Assembly (NCBI GenBank): GCA_964057225.1
Contig: OZ059898.1
Location: 682,001 to 746,000, forward strand
Reading direction: 5' to 3'
Source: Auanema rhodensis
Taxonomy: Eukaryota > Nematoda > Chromadorea > Rhabditida > Rhabditidae
DNA length: 64,000 bases
Both the position numbers and the translations under genes were made by a program. Of the stretch, positions 52,661-64,000 are shown piece by piece. Under the pieces are notes generated by a model. That model made no database searches and was not told the origin of the DNA. It was given only the letters and a program-made list of their open reading frames with translations. Position 1 is the first letter of the stretch; each line of letters begins with the position of its first letter.

Positions 52661-55600
52661 AATGTAGTATAGTGCATTCGATGCGGATTTTTAAGCTGCG
52701 TCGATCTGTGTTATTAGATTTGCGCTAGCTTAAAAATGCACCGAGATATCAACTGATATAAGTTCACACTTATATCCTCGATTTTCACCCTGAAGAATTA
52801 ATTTTTTTGTTGAATAACATTGTCCATCGTCTTTGCCTTGAAAAAAGGAATCTAAAAACATCTACTTTTTGCTAAATTATTTTGAAATTTTTCGAAAAAA
52901 TTTTTGTCAAAATGTTTTTGGAAGCAATGTTGAGTGTACATGGAAACTCAACATACACTAATGCATCATTTTTCAAACGATCATAACTAATTTTTGTATT
53001 AAGCGTTTCTCAATGTAGTATAGTGCATTCGATGCGGATTTTTAAGCTGCGTCGATCTGTGTTATCAGATTTGCGCTAGCTTAAAAATGCACCGAGATAT
53101 CAACTGATATAAGTTCACACTTATATCCTCGATTTTCACCCTGAAGAATTAATTTTTTCGTTGAATAACATTGTCCATCGTCTTTGCCTTGAAAAAAGGA
53201 ATCTAAAAACATCTACTTTTTGCTAAATTATCTTGAAATTTTTCAAAAAAATTTTTGTCAAAATGTTTTTGGAAGCAATGTTGAGTGTACATGGAAACTC
53301 AACATACACTAATGCATCATTTTTCAAACGATCATAACTAATTTTTGTATTAAGCGTTTCTCAATGTAGTATAGTGCATTCGATGCGGATTTTTAAGCTG
53401 CGTCGATCTGTGTTATCAGATTTGCGCTAGCTTAAAAATGCACCGAGATATCAACTGATATAAGTTCACACTTATATCCTCGATTTTCACCCTGAAGAAT
53501 TAATTTTTTTGTTGAATAACATTGTCCATCGTCTTTGCCTTGAAAAAAGGAATCTAAAAACATCTACGTTTTGCTAAATTATCTTGAAATTTTTCGAAAA
53601 AATTTTTGTCAAAATGTTTTTGGAAGCAATGTTGAGTGTACATGGAAACTCAACATACACTAATGCATCATTTTTCAAACGATCATAACTAATTTTTGTA
53701 TTAAGCGTTTCTCAATGTAGTATAGTGCATTCGATGCGGATTTTTAAGCTGCGTCGATCTGTGTTATCAGATTTGCGCTAGCTTAAAAATGCACCGAGAT
53801 ATCAACTGATATAAGTTCACACTTATATCCTCGATTTTCACCCTGAAGAATTAATTTTTTCGTTGAATAACATTGTCCATCGTCTTTGCCTTGAAAAAAG
53901 GAATCTAAAAACATCTACTTTTTGCTAAATTATCTTGAAATTTTTCGAAAAAATTTTTGTCAAAATGTTTTTGGAAGCAATGTTGAGTGTACATGGAAAC
54001 TCAACATACACTAATGCATCATTTTTCAAACGATCATAACTAATTTTTGTACTAAGCGTTTCTCAATGTAGTATAGTGCATTCGATGCGGATTTTTAAGC
54101 TGCGTCGATCTGTGTTATCAGATTTGCGCTAGCTTAAAAATGCACCGAGATATCAACTGATATAAGTTCACACTTATATCCTCGATTTTCACCCTGAAGA
54201 ATTAATTTTTTTGTTGAATAACATTGTCCATCGTCTTTGCCTTGAAAAAAGGAATCTCAAAACATCTACTTTTTGCTAAATTATCTTGAAATTTTTCGAA
54301 AAAATTTTTGTCAAAATGTTTTTGGAAGCAATGTTGAGTGTACATGGAAACTCAACATACACTAATGCATCATTTTTCAAACGATCATAACTAATTTTTG
54401 TATTAAGCGTTTCTCAATGTAGTATAGTGCATTCGATGCGGATTTTTAAGCTGCGTCGATCTGTGTTATCAGATTTGCGCTAGCTTAAAAATGCACCGAG
54501 ATATCAACTGATATAAGTTCACACTTATATCCTCGATTTTCACCCTGAAGAATTAAATTTTTCGTTGAATAACATTGTCCATCGTCTTTGCCTTGAAAAA
54601 AGGAATCTAAAAACATCTACTTTTTGCTAAATTATCTTGAAATTTTTCGAAAAAATTTTTGTCAAAATGTTTTTGGAAGCAATGTTGAGTGTACATGGAA
54701 ACTCAACATACACTAATGCATCATTTTTCAAACGATCATAACTAATTTTTGTATTAAGCGTTTCTCAATGTAGTATAGTGCATTCGATGCGGATTTTTAA
54801 GCTGCGTCGATCTGTGTTATCAGATTTGCGCTAGCTTAAAAATGCACCGAGATATCAACTGATATAAGTTCACACTTATATCCTCGATTTTCACCCTGAA
54901 GAATTAATTTTTTCGTTGAATAACATTGTCCATCGTCTTTGCCTTGAAAAAAATAATCTAAAAACATCTACTTTTTGCTAAATTATCTTGAAATTTTTCG
55001 AAAAAATTTTTGTCAAAATGTTTTTGGAAGCAATGTTGAGTGTACATGGAAACTCAACATACACTAATGCATCATTTTTCAAACGATCATAACTAATTTT
55101 TGTATTAAGCGTTTCTCAATGTAGTATAGTGCATTCGATGCGGATTTTTAAGCTGCGTCGATCTGTGTTATCAGATTTGCGCTAGCTTAAAAATGCACCG
55201 AGATATCAACTGATATAAGTTCACACTTATATCCTCGATTTTCACCCTGAAGAATTAAATTTTTCGTTGAATAACATTGTCCATCGTCTTTGCCTTGAAA
55301 AAAGGAATCTAAAAACATCTACTTTTTGCTAAATTATCTTGAAATTTTTCGAAAAAATTTTTGTCAAAATGTTTTTGGAAGCAATGTTGAGTGTACATGG
55401 AAACTCAACATACACTAATGCATCATTTTTCAAACGATCATAACTAATTTTTGTATTAAGCGTTTCTCAATGTCGTATAGTGCATTCGATGCGGATTTTT
55501 AAGCTGCGTCGATCTGTGTTTTCAGATTTGCGCTAGCTTAAAAATGCACCGAGATATCAACTGATATAAGTTCACACTTATATCCTCGATTTTCACCCTG

Positions 55601-57574
55601 AAGAATTAAATTTTTCGTTGAATAACATTGTCCATCGTCTTTGCCTTGAAAAAAGGAATCTAAAAACATCTACTTTTTGCTAAATTATCTTGAAATTTTT
55701 CGAAAAAATTTTTGTCAAAATGTTTTTGGAAGCAATGTTGAGTGTACATGGAAACTCAACATACACTAATGCATCATTTTTCAAACGATCATAACTAATT
55801 TTTGTATTAAGCGTTTCTCAATGTCGTATAGTGCATTCGATGCGGATTTTTAAGCTGCGTCGATCTGTGTTTTCAGATTTGCGCTAGCTTAAAAATGCAC
55901 CGAGATATCAACTGATATAAGTTCACACTTATATCCTCGATTTTCACCCTGAAGAATTAATTTTTTTGTTGAATAACATTGTCCATCGTCTTTGCCTTGA
56001 AAAAAGAAATCTAAAAACATCTACTTTTTGCTAAATTATTTTGAAATTTTTCGAAAAAATTTTTGTCAAAATGTTTTTGGAAGCAATGTTGAGTGTACAT
56101 GGAAACTCAACATACACTAATGCATCATTTTTCAAACGATCATAACTAATTTTTGTATTAAGCGTTTCTCAATGTCGTATAGTGCATTCGATGCGGATTT
56201 TTAAGCTGCGTCGATCTGTGTTATCAGATTTGCGCTAGCTTAAAAATGCACCGAGATATCAACTGATATAAGTTCACACTTATATCCTCGATTTTCACCC
56301 TGAAGAATTAATTTTTTCGTTGAATAACATTGTCCATTGTCTTTGCCTTGAAAAAAGGAATCTAAAAACATCTACTTTTTGCTAAATTATCTTAAAATTT
56401 TTCGAAAAAATTTTTGTCAAAATGTTTTTGGAAGCAATGTTGAGTGTACATGGAAACTCAACATACACTAATGCATCATTTTTCAAACGATCATAACTAA
56501 TTTTTGTATTAAGCGTTTCTCAATGTAGTATAGTGCATTCGATGCGGATTTTTAAGCTGCGTCGATCTGTGTTATTAGATTTGCGCTAGCTTAAAAATGC
56601 ACCGAGATATCAACTGATATAAGTTCACACTTATATCCTCGATTTTCACCCTGAAGAATTAATTTTTTCGTTGAATAACATTGTCCATCGTCTTTGCCTT
56701 GAAAAAAGGAATCTAAAAACATCTACTTTTTGCTAAATTATCTTGAAATTTTTCGAAAAAATTTTTGTCAAAATGTTTTTGGAAGCAATGTTGAGTGTAC
56801 ATGGAAACTCAACATACACTAATGCATCATTTTTCAAACGATCATAACTAATTTTTGTATTAAGCGTTTCTCAATGTAGTATAGTGCATTCGATGCGGAT
56901 TTTTAAGCTGCGTCGATCTGTGTTATCAGATTTGCGCTAGCTTAAAAATGCACCGAGATATCAACTGATATAAGTTCACACTTATATCCTCGATTTTCAC
57001 CCTGAAGAATTAATTTTTTCGTTGAATAACATTGTCCATCGTCTTTGCCTTGAAAAAAGGAATCTAAAAACATCTACTTTTTGCTAAATTATCTTGAAAT
57101 TTTTCGAAAAAATTTTTGTCAAAATGTTTTTGGAAGCAATGTTGAGTGTACATGGAAACTCAACATACACTAATGCATCATTTTTCAAACGATCATAACT
57201 AATTTTTGTATTAAGCGTTTCTCAATGTAGTATAGTGCATTCGATGCGGATTTTTAAGCTGCGTCGATCTGTGTTATCAGATTTGCGCTAGCTTAAAAAT
57301 GCACCGAGATATCAACTGATATAAGTTCACACTTATATCCTCGATTTTCACCCTGAAGAATTAATTTTTTTGTTGAATAACATTGTCCATCGTCTTTGCC
57401 TTGAAAAAAGGAATCTAAAAACATCTACTTTTTGCTAAATTATCTTGAAATTTTTCGAAAAAATTTTTGTCAAAATGTTTTTGGAAGCAATGTTGAGTGT
57501 ACATGGAAACTCAACATACACTAATGCATCATTTTTCAAACGATCATAACTAATTTTTGTATTAAGCGTTTCTC
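52661..57574 (+). repeat. Patchwork of monomers 151-164
   Basis: Several private changes: TTTTTCAAAAAAATTT in 53012, CTACGTTTTGC in 53363, GTACTAAGCG ending 53714, ATCTCAAAAC in 54065, ATTAAATTTTTCG in 54416, 55118 and 55469, AAAAAATAATC in 54767, GTGTTTTCAG in 55469 and 55820, and CCATTGTCTTTG with ATTATCTTAAAAT in 56171. Parts of it reappear at 61085-62488. Confidence 0.8.
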
Positions 57575-59329
57575 AATGTAGTATAGTGCATTCGATGCGG
57601 ATTTTTAAGCTGCGTCGATCTGTGTTATCAGATTTGAGCTAGCTTAAAAATGCACCGAGATATCAACTGATATAAGTTCACACTTATATCCTCGATTTTC
57701 ACCCTGAAGAATTAATTTTTTTGTTGAATAACATCGTCCATCGTCTTTGCCTTGAAAAAAGGAATCTAAAAACATCTACTTTTTGCTAAATTATCTTGAA
57801 ATTTTTCGAAAAAATTTTTGTCAAAATGTTTTTGGAAGCAATGTTGAGTGTACATGGAAACTCAACATACACTAATGCATCATTTTTCAAACGATCATAA
57901 CTAATTTTTGTATTAAGCGTTTCTCAATGTAGTATAGTGCATTCGATGCGGATTTTTAAGCTGCGTCGATCTGTGTTATCAGATTTGCGCTAGCTTAAAA
58001 ATGCACCGAGATATCAACTGATATAAGTTCACACTTATATCCTCGATTTTCACCCTGAAGAATTAATTTTTTCGTTGAATAACATTGTCCATCGTCTTTG
58101 CCTTGAAAAAAGGAATCTAAAAACATCTACTTTTTGCTAAATTATCTTGAAATTTTTCGAAAAAATTTTTGTCAAAATGTTTTTGGAAGCAATGTTGAGT
58201 GTACATGGAAACTCAACATACACTAATGCATCATTTTTCAAACGATCATAACTAATTTTTGTATTAAGCGTTTCTCAATGTAGTATAGTGCATTCGATGC
58301 GGATTTTTAAGCTGCGTCGATCTGTGTTATCAGATTTGCGCTAGCTTAAAAATGCACCGAGATATCAACTGATATAAGTTCACACTTATATCCTCGATTT
58401 TCACCCTGAAGAATTAATTTTTTTGTTGAATAACATTGTCCATCGTCTTTGCCTTGAAAAAAGGAATCTAAAAACATCTACTTTTTGCTAAATTATTTTG
58501 AAATTTTTCGAAAAAATTTTTGTCAAAATGTTTTTGGAAGCAATGTTGAGTGTACATGGAAACTCAACATACACTAATGCATCATTTTTCAAACGATCAT
58601 AACTAATTTTTGTATTAAGCGTTTCTCAATGTCGTATAGTGCATTCGATGCGGATTTTTAAGCTGCGTCGATCTGTGTTATCAGATTTGCGCTAGCTTAA
58701 AAATGCACCGAGATATCAACTGATATAAGTTCACACTTATATCCTCGATTTTCACCCTGAAGAATTAATTTTTTTGTTGAATAACATCGTCCATCGTCTT
58801 TGCCTTGAAAAAAGGAATCTAAAAACATCTACTTTTTGCTAAATTATCTTGAAATTTTTCGAAAAAATTTTTGTCAAAATGTTTTTGGAAGCAATGTTGA
58901 GTGTACATGGAAACTCAACATACACTAATGCATCATTTTTCAAACGATCATAACTAATTTTTGTATTAAGCGTTTCTCAATGTAGTATAGTGCATTCGAT
59001 GCGGATTTTTAAGCTGCGTCGATCTGTGTTATCAGATTTGCGCTAGCTTAAAAATGCACCGAGATATCAACTGATATAAGTTCACACTTATATCCTCGAT
59101 TTTCACCCTGAAGAATTAATTTTTTTGTTGAATAACATTGTCCATCGTCTTTGCCTTGAAAAAAGGAATCTAAAAACATCTACTTTTTGCTAAATTATTT
59201 TGAAATTTTTCGAAAAAATTTTTGTCAAAATGTTTTTGGAAGCAATGTTGAGTGTACATGGAAACTCAACATACACTAATGCATCATTTTTCAAACGATC
59301 ATAACTAATTTTTGTATTAAGCGTTTCTC
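57575..59329 (+). repeat. Pentamer higher-order unit, copy 1 (1,755 bp)
   Basis: Monomers 165-169 in the order: GATTTGAGCTAGC with ACATCGTCC; common ATTATCTTG; ATTATTTTG with TTTTTTTGTTG; GTCGTAT with ACATCGTCC; ATTATTTTG with TTTTTTTGTTG. The same order follows in 59330-61084. Confidence 0.88.
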
Positions 59330-61084
59330 AATGTAGTATAGTGCATTCGATGCGGATTTTTAAGCTGCGTCGATCTGTGTTATCAGATTTGAGCTAGCTT
59401 AAAAATGCACCGAGATATCAACTGATATAAGTTCACACTTATATCCTCGATTTTCACCCTGAAGAATTAATTTTTTTGTTGAATAACATCGTCCATCGTC
59501 TTTGCCTTGAAAAAAGGAATCTAAAAACATCTACTTTTTGCTAAATTATCTTGAAATTTTTCGAAAAAATTTTTGTCAAAATGTTTTTGGAAGCAATGTT
59601 GAGTGTACATGGAAACTCAACATACACTAATGCATCATTTTTCAAACGATCATAACTAATTTTTGTATTAAGCGTTTCTCAATGTAGTATAGTGCATTCG
59701 ATGCGGATTTTTAAGCTGCGTCGATCTGTGTTATCAGATTTGCGCTAGCTTAAAAATGCACCGAGATATCAACTGATATAAGTTCACACTTATATCCTCG
59801 ATTTTCACCCTGAAGAATTAATTTTTTCGTTGAATAACATTGTCCATCGTCTTTGCCTTGAAAAAAGGAATCTAAAAACATCTACTTTTTGCTAAATTAT
59901 CTTGAAATTTTTCGAAAAAATTTTTGTCAAAATGTTTTTGGAAGCAATGTTGAGTGTACATGGAAACTCAACATACACTAATGCATCATTTTTCAAACGA
60001 TCATAACTAATTTTTGTATTAAGCGTTTCTCAATGTAGTATAGTGCATTCGATGCGGATTTTTAAGCTGCGTCGATCTGTGTTATCAGATTTGCGCTAGC
60101 TTAAAAATGCACCGAGATATCAACTGATATAAGTTCACACTTATATCCTCGATTTTCACCCTGAAGAATTAATTTTTTTGTTGAATAACATTGTCCATCG
60201 TCTTTGCCTTGAAAAAAGGAATCTAAAAACATCTACTTTTTGCTAAATTATTTTGAAATTTTTCGAAAAAATTTTTGTCAAAATGTTTTTGGAAGCAATG
60301 TTGAGTGTACATGGAAACTCAACATACACTAATGCATCATTTTTCAAACGATCATAACTAATTTTTGTATTAAGCGTTTCTCAATGTCGTATAGTGCATT
60401 CGATGCGGATTTTTAAGCTGCGTCGATCTGTGTTATCAGATTTGCGCTAGCTTAAAAATGCACCGAGATATCAACTGATATAAGTTCACACTTATATCCT
60501 CGATTTTCACCCTGAAGAATTAATTTTTTTGTTGAATAACATCGTCCATCGTCTTTGCCTTGAAAAAAGGAATCTAAAAACATCTACTTTTTGCTAAATT
60601 ATCTTGAAATTTTTCGAAAAAATTTTTGTCAAAATGTTTTTGGAAGCAATGTTGAGTGTACATGGAAACTCAACATACACTAATGCATCATTTTTCAAAC
60701 GATCATAACTAATTTTTGTATTAAGCGTTTCTCAATGTAGTATAGTGCATTCGATGCGGATTTTTAAGCTGCGTCGATCTGTGTTATCAGATTTGCGCTA
60801 GCTTAAAAATGCACCGAGATATCAACTGATATAAGTTCACACTTATATCCTCGATTTTCACCCTGAAGAATTAATTTTTTTGTTGAATAACATTGTCCAT
60901 CGTCTTTGCCTTGAAAAAAGGAATCTAAAAACATCTACTTTTTGCTAAATTATTTTGAAATTTTTCGAAAAAATTTTTGTCAAAATGTTTTTGGAAGCAA
61001 TGTTGAGTGTACATGGAAACTCAACATACACTAATGCATCATTTTTCAAACGATCATAACTAATTTTTGTATTAAGCGTTTCTC
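59330..61084 (+). repeat. Pentamer higher-order unit, copy 2 (1,755 bp)
   Basis: Monomers 170-174, matching 57575-59329 unit by unit, including GATTTGAGC at 59330 and ACATCGTCC in its first and fourth units. No difference was noticed by eye. Confidence 0.88.
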
Positions 61085-62839
61085 AATGTAGTATAGTGCA
61101 TTCGATGCGGATTTTTAAGCTGCGTCGATCTGTGTTATCAGATTTGCGCTAGCTTAAAAATGCACCGAGATATCAACTGATATAAGTTCACACTTATATC
61201 CTCGATTTTCACCCTGAAGAATTAATTTTTTCGTTGAATAACATTGTCCATCGTCTTTGCCTTGAAAAAAATAATCTAAAAACATCTACTTTTTGCTAAA
61301 TTATCTTGAAATTTTTCGAAAAAATTTTTGTCAAAATGTTTTTGGAAGCAATGTTGAGTGTACATGGAAACTCAACATACACTAATGCATCATTTTTCAA
61401 ACGATCATAACTAATTTTTGTATTAAGCGTTTCTCAATGTAGTATAGTGCATTCGATGCGGATTTTTAAGCTGCGTCGATCTGTGTTATCAGATTTGCGC
61501 TAGCTTAAAAATGCACCGAGATATCAACTGATATAAGTTCACACTTATATCCTCGATTTTCACCCTGAAGAATTAAATTTTTCGTTGAATAACATTGTCC
61601 ATCGTCTTTGCCTTGAAAAAAGGAATCTAAAAACATCTACTTTTTGCTAAATTATCTTGAAATTTTTCGAAAAAATTTTTGTCAAAATGTTTTTGGAAGC
61701 AATGTTGAGTGTACATGGAAACTCAACATACACTAATGCATCATTTTTCAAACGATCATAACTAATTTTTGTATTAAGCGTTTCTCAATGTCGTATAGTG
61801 CATTCGATGCGGATTTTTAAGCTGCGTCGATCTGTGTTATCAGATTTGCGCTAGCTTAAAAATGCACCGAGATATCAACTGATATAAGTTCACACTTATA
61901 TCCTCGATTTTCACCCTGAAGAATTAATTTTTTCGTTGAATAACATTGTCCATTGTCTTTGCCTTGAAAAAAGGAATCTAAAAACATCTACTTTTTGCTA
62001 AATTATCTTGAAATTTTTCGAAAAAATTTTTGTCAAAATGTTTTTGGAAGCAATGTTGAGTGTACATGGAAACTCAACATACACTAATGCATCATTTTTC
62101 AAACGATCATAACTAATTTTTGTATTAAGCGTTTCTCAATGTAGTATAGTGCATTCGATGCGGATTTTTAAGCTGCGTCGATCTGTGTTATTAGATTTGC
62201 GCTAGCTTAAAAATGCACCGAGATATCAACTGATATAAGTTCACACTTATATCCTCGATTTTCACCCTGAAGAATTAATTTTTTCGTTGAATAACATTGT
62301 CCATCGTCTTTGCCTTGAAAAAAGGAATCTAAAAACATCTACTTTTTGCTAAATTATCTTGAAATTTTTCGAAAAAATTTTTGTCAAAATGTTTTTGGAA
62401 GCAATGTTGAGTGTACATGGAAACTCAACATACACTAATGCATCATTTTTCAAACGATCATAACTAATTTTTGTATTAAGCGTTTCTCAATGTAGTATAG
62501 TGCATTCGATGCGGATTTTTAAGCTGCGTCGATCTGTGTTATCAGATTTGCGCTAGCTTAAAAATGCACCGAGATATCAACTGATATAAGTTCACACTTA
62601 TATCCTCGATTTTCACCCTGAAGAATTAATTTTTTTGTTGAATAACATTGTCCATCGTCTTTGCCTTGAAAAAAGGAATCTAAAAACATCTACTTTTTGC
62701 TAAATTATTTTGAAATTTTTCGAAAAAATTTTTGTCAAAATGTTTTTGGAAGCAATGTTGAGTGTACATGGAAACTCAACATACACTAATGCATCATTTT
62801 TCAAACGATCATAACTAATTTTTGTATTAAGCGTTTCTC
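61085..62839 (+). repeat. Five monomers separating pentamer copies, resembling 54767-56872
   Basis: Monomers 175-179. The order AAAAAATAATC (61085), ATTAAATTTTTCG (61436), CCATTGTCTTTG (61787), GTTATTAGATT (62138) repeats the monomers at 54767, 55118, 56171 and 56522, but with the two between (55469, 55820) missing. The fifth (62489) looks like the last unit of the pentamer. The 61787 monomer lacks the ATTATCTTAAAAT change of 56171. Confidence 0.8.
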
Positions 62840-64000
62840 AATGTAGTATAGTGCATTCGATGCGGATTTTTAAGCTGCGTCGATCTGTGTTATCAGATTT
62901 GAGCTAGCTTAAAAATGCACCGAGATATCAACTGATATAAGTTCACACTTATATCCTCGATTTTCACCCTGAAGAATTAATTTTTTTGTTGAATAACATC
63001 GTCCATCGTCTTTGCCTTGAAAAAAGGAATCTAAAAACATCTACTTTTTGCTAAATTATCTTGAAATTTTTCGAAAAAATTTTTGTCAAAATGTTTTTGG
63101 AAGCAATGTTGAGTGTACATGGAAACTCAACATACACTAATGCATCATTTTTCAAACGATCATAACTAATTTTTGTATTAAGCGTTTCTCAATGTAGTAT
63201 AGTGCATTCGATGCGGATTTTTAAGCTGCGTCGATCTGTGTTATCAGATTTGCGCTAGCTTAAAAATGCACCGAGATATCAACTGATATAAGTTCACACT
63301 TATATCCTCGATTTTCACCCTGAAGAATTAATTTTTTCGTTGAATAACATTGTCCATCGTCTTTGCCTTGAAAAAAGGAATCTAAAAACATCTACTTTTT
63401 GCTAAATTATCTTGAAATTTTTCGAAAAAATTTTTGTCAAAATGTTTTTGGAAGCAATGTTGAGTGTACATGGAAACTCAACATACACTAATGCATCATT
63501 TTTCAAACGATCATAACTAATTTTTGTATTAAGCGTTTCTCAATGTAGTATAGTGCATTCGATGCGGATTTTTAAGCTGCGTCGATCTGTGTTATCAGAT
63601 TTGCGCTAGCTTAAAAATGCACCGAGATATCAACTGATATAAGTTCACACTTATATCCTCGATTTTCACCCTGAAGAATTAATTTTTTTGTTGAATAACA
63701 TTGTCCATCGTCTTTGCCTTGAAAAAAGGAATCTAAAAACATCTACTTTTTGCTAAATTATTTTGAAATTTTTCGAAAAAATTTTTGTCAAAATGTTTTT
63801 GGAAGCAATGTTGAGTGTACATGGAAACTCAACATACACTAATGCATCATTTTTCAAACGATCATAACTAATTTTTGTATTAAGCGTTTCTCAATGTCGT
63901 ATAGTGCATTCGATGCGGATTTTTAAGCTGCGTCGATCTGTGTTATCAGATTTGCGCTAGCTTAAAAATGCACCGAGATATCAACTGATATAAGTTCACA
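62840..64000 (+). repeat. Pentamer higher-order unit, copy 3, cut by the window end
   Basis: Monomers 180-182 and the first 108 bases of 183. GATTTGAGC with ACATCGTCC, then a common ATTATCTTG unit, then an ATTATTTTG/TTTTTTTGTTG unit, then a GTCGTAT start, as in the first four units of 57575-59329. Confidence 0.82.
63893..64000 (+). repeat. Partial terminal monomer (first 108 bases)
   Basis: Begins AATGTCGTATAG and stops within CACA of the CACACTT segment because the window ends. The array evidently continues. Confidence 0.95.

Larger units (their letters stand above)
1..64000 (+). repeat. Satellite DNA array, about 351-bp monomer, 182 full copies plus a partial one
   Basis: The entire window is a head-to-tail tandem repeat in one orientation. 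Each monomer is taken to begin at AATGTAG or AATGTCG, just after GCGTTTCTC. Starts are: 1, 354, 707, 1060, 1411, 1764, 2117, 2468, 2821, 3172, 3524, 3875, 4226, 4578, 4929, 5280, 5631, 5982, 6328, 6673, 7026, 7377, 7729, 8080, 8431, 8783, 9134, 9485, 9836, 10187; then every 351 bases from 10533 to 32997; then 33349, 33700, 34052, 34404, 34755, 35107, 35458, 35809, 36160, 36512; every 351 bases to 42830; then 43182, 43533, 43884, 44236, 44587, 44938, 45289, 45640; and every 351 bases from 45992 to 63893. Monomers differ from one another at only a few positions. No unique sequence, inversion or inserted element was seen. Centromeric or pericentromeric heterochromatin is the usual location of such arrays; that is inference. 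Confidence 0.98.

Noticed and set aside
1-64000. CRISPR array
   Set aside because: The period is about 351 bp with no unique spacers; every base between one repeat start and the next is also repeated.
1-64000. Ribosomal RNA or 5S gene tandem array
   Set aside because: The unit is AT-rich, lacks any recognisable rRNA core, and has no internal polymerase III A and B boxes. Segments such as AGTTCACAC do not fit the B-box consensus.
1-64000. Transposon or retroelement array with terminal repeats
   Set aside because: No open frame for transposase or reverse transcriptase, no target-site duplications and no boundaries; the inverted repeats inside the monomer are short and internal.
1-64000. Telomeric repeats
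   Set aside because: No runs of TTAGG, TTAGGG or TTTAGGG units were seen anywhere in the window.
1-64000. Assembly artefact as the sole explanation for the higher-order repeats
   Set aside because: The long duplicated blocks differ at scattered or clustered sites, which a simple duplication error would not create. Misassembly still cannot be excluded for the identical trimer pair at 354-2467.

Overview
The whole 64,000-base window is one head-to-tail tandem satellite array. I see no protein-coding gene, RNA gene, transposon or unique flanking sequence. The basic unit is about 351 bp (345-353 bp), roughly 31% G+C by hand count on one monomer, and always in the same orientation. Taking the first base as phase zero, there are 182 complete monomers followed by 108 bases of a 183rd. 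Both ends of the window lie inside the array, so its true length is unknown. Organism: a nuclear eukaryotic genome, most likely pericentromeric, centromeric or other constitutive heterochromatin. The evidence is a long AT-rich array, a monomer close to two nucleosome repeats, and nested higher-order repeats. Plant and invertebrate sources are both possible and the sequence alone does not decide between them. Layout: 1-2820 holds monomers with an extra TA step (353 bp) and a duplicated trimer. 2468-10532 holds a 12-monomer block duplicated at a 4,205-bp shift with mosaic patches. 10533-11585 is transitional. 11586-20711 is a subfamily marked by linked GGGAATC, GTCAGAATG and CGTTCTG variants. 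20712-32645 is marked by GAAGTAATG and CTCAATTTT variants, with a partial 14-monomer (4,914-bp) period. 32646-37915 is where ATTATCTTG first becomes common, alternating with 352-bp monomers that carry one extra A or T. 37916-40372 carries CATCGTTTTTG with a duplicated dimer. 40373-43532 is mixed. 43533-49501 is dominated by ATTATCTTG. 49502-52660 carries an ACGAAATC trimer repeat. 52661-57574 is a patchwork. 57575-64000 carries a pentamer repeat (1,755 bp), interrupted at 61085-62839 by five monomers resembling the patchwork. How it works: nothing here encodes a pathway. What can be read is the array's own evolution: unequal exchange, segmental duplication and short conversion-like patches of near-identical monomers. 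Inside each monomer several inverted repeats are kept almost unchanged, including a long two-part hairpin near the start and a 9-bp-arm hairpin near the end. These are the best candidates for structural or protein-binding function.
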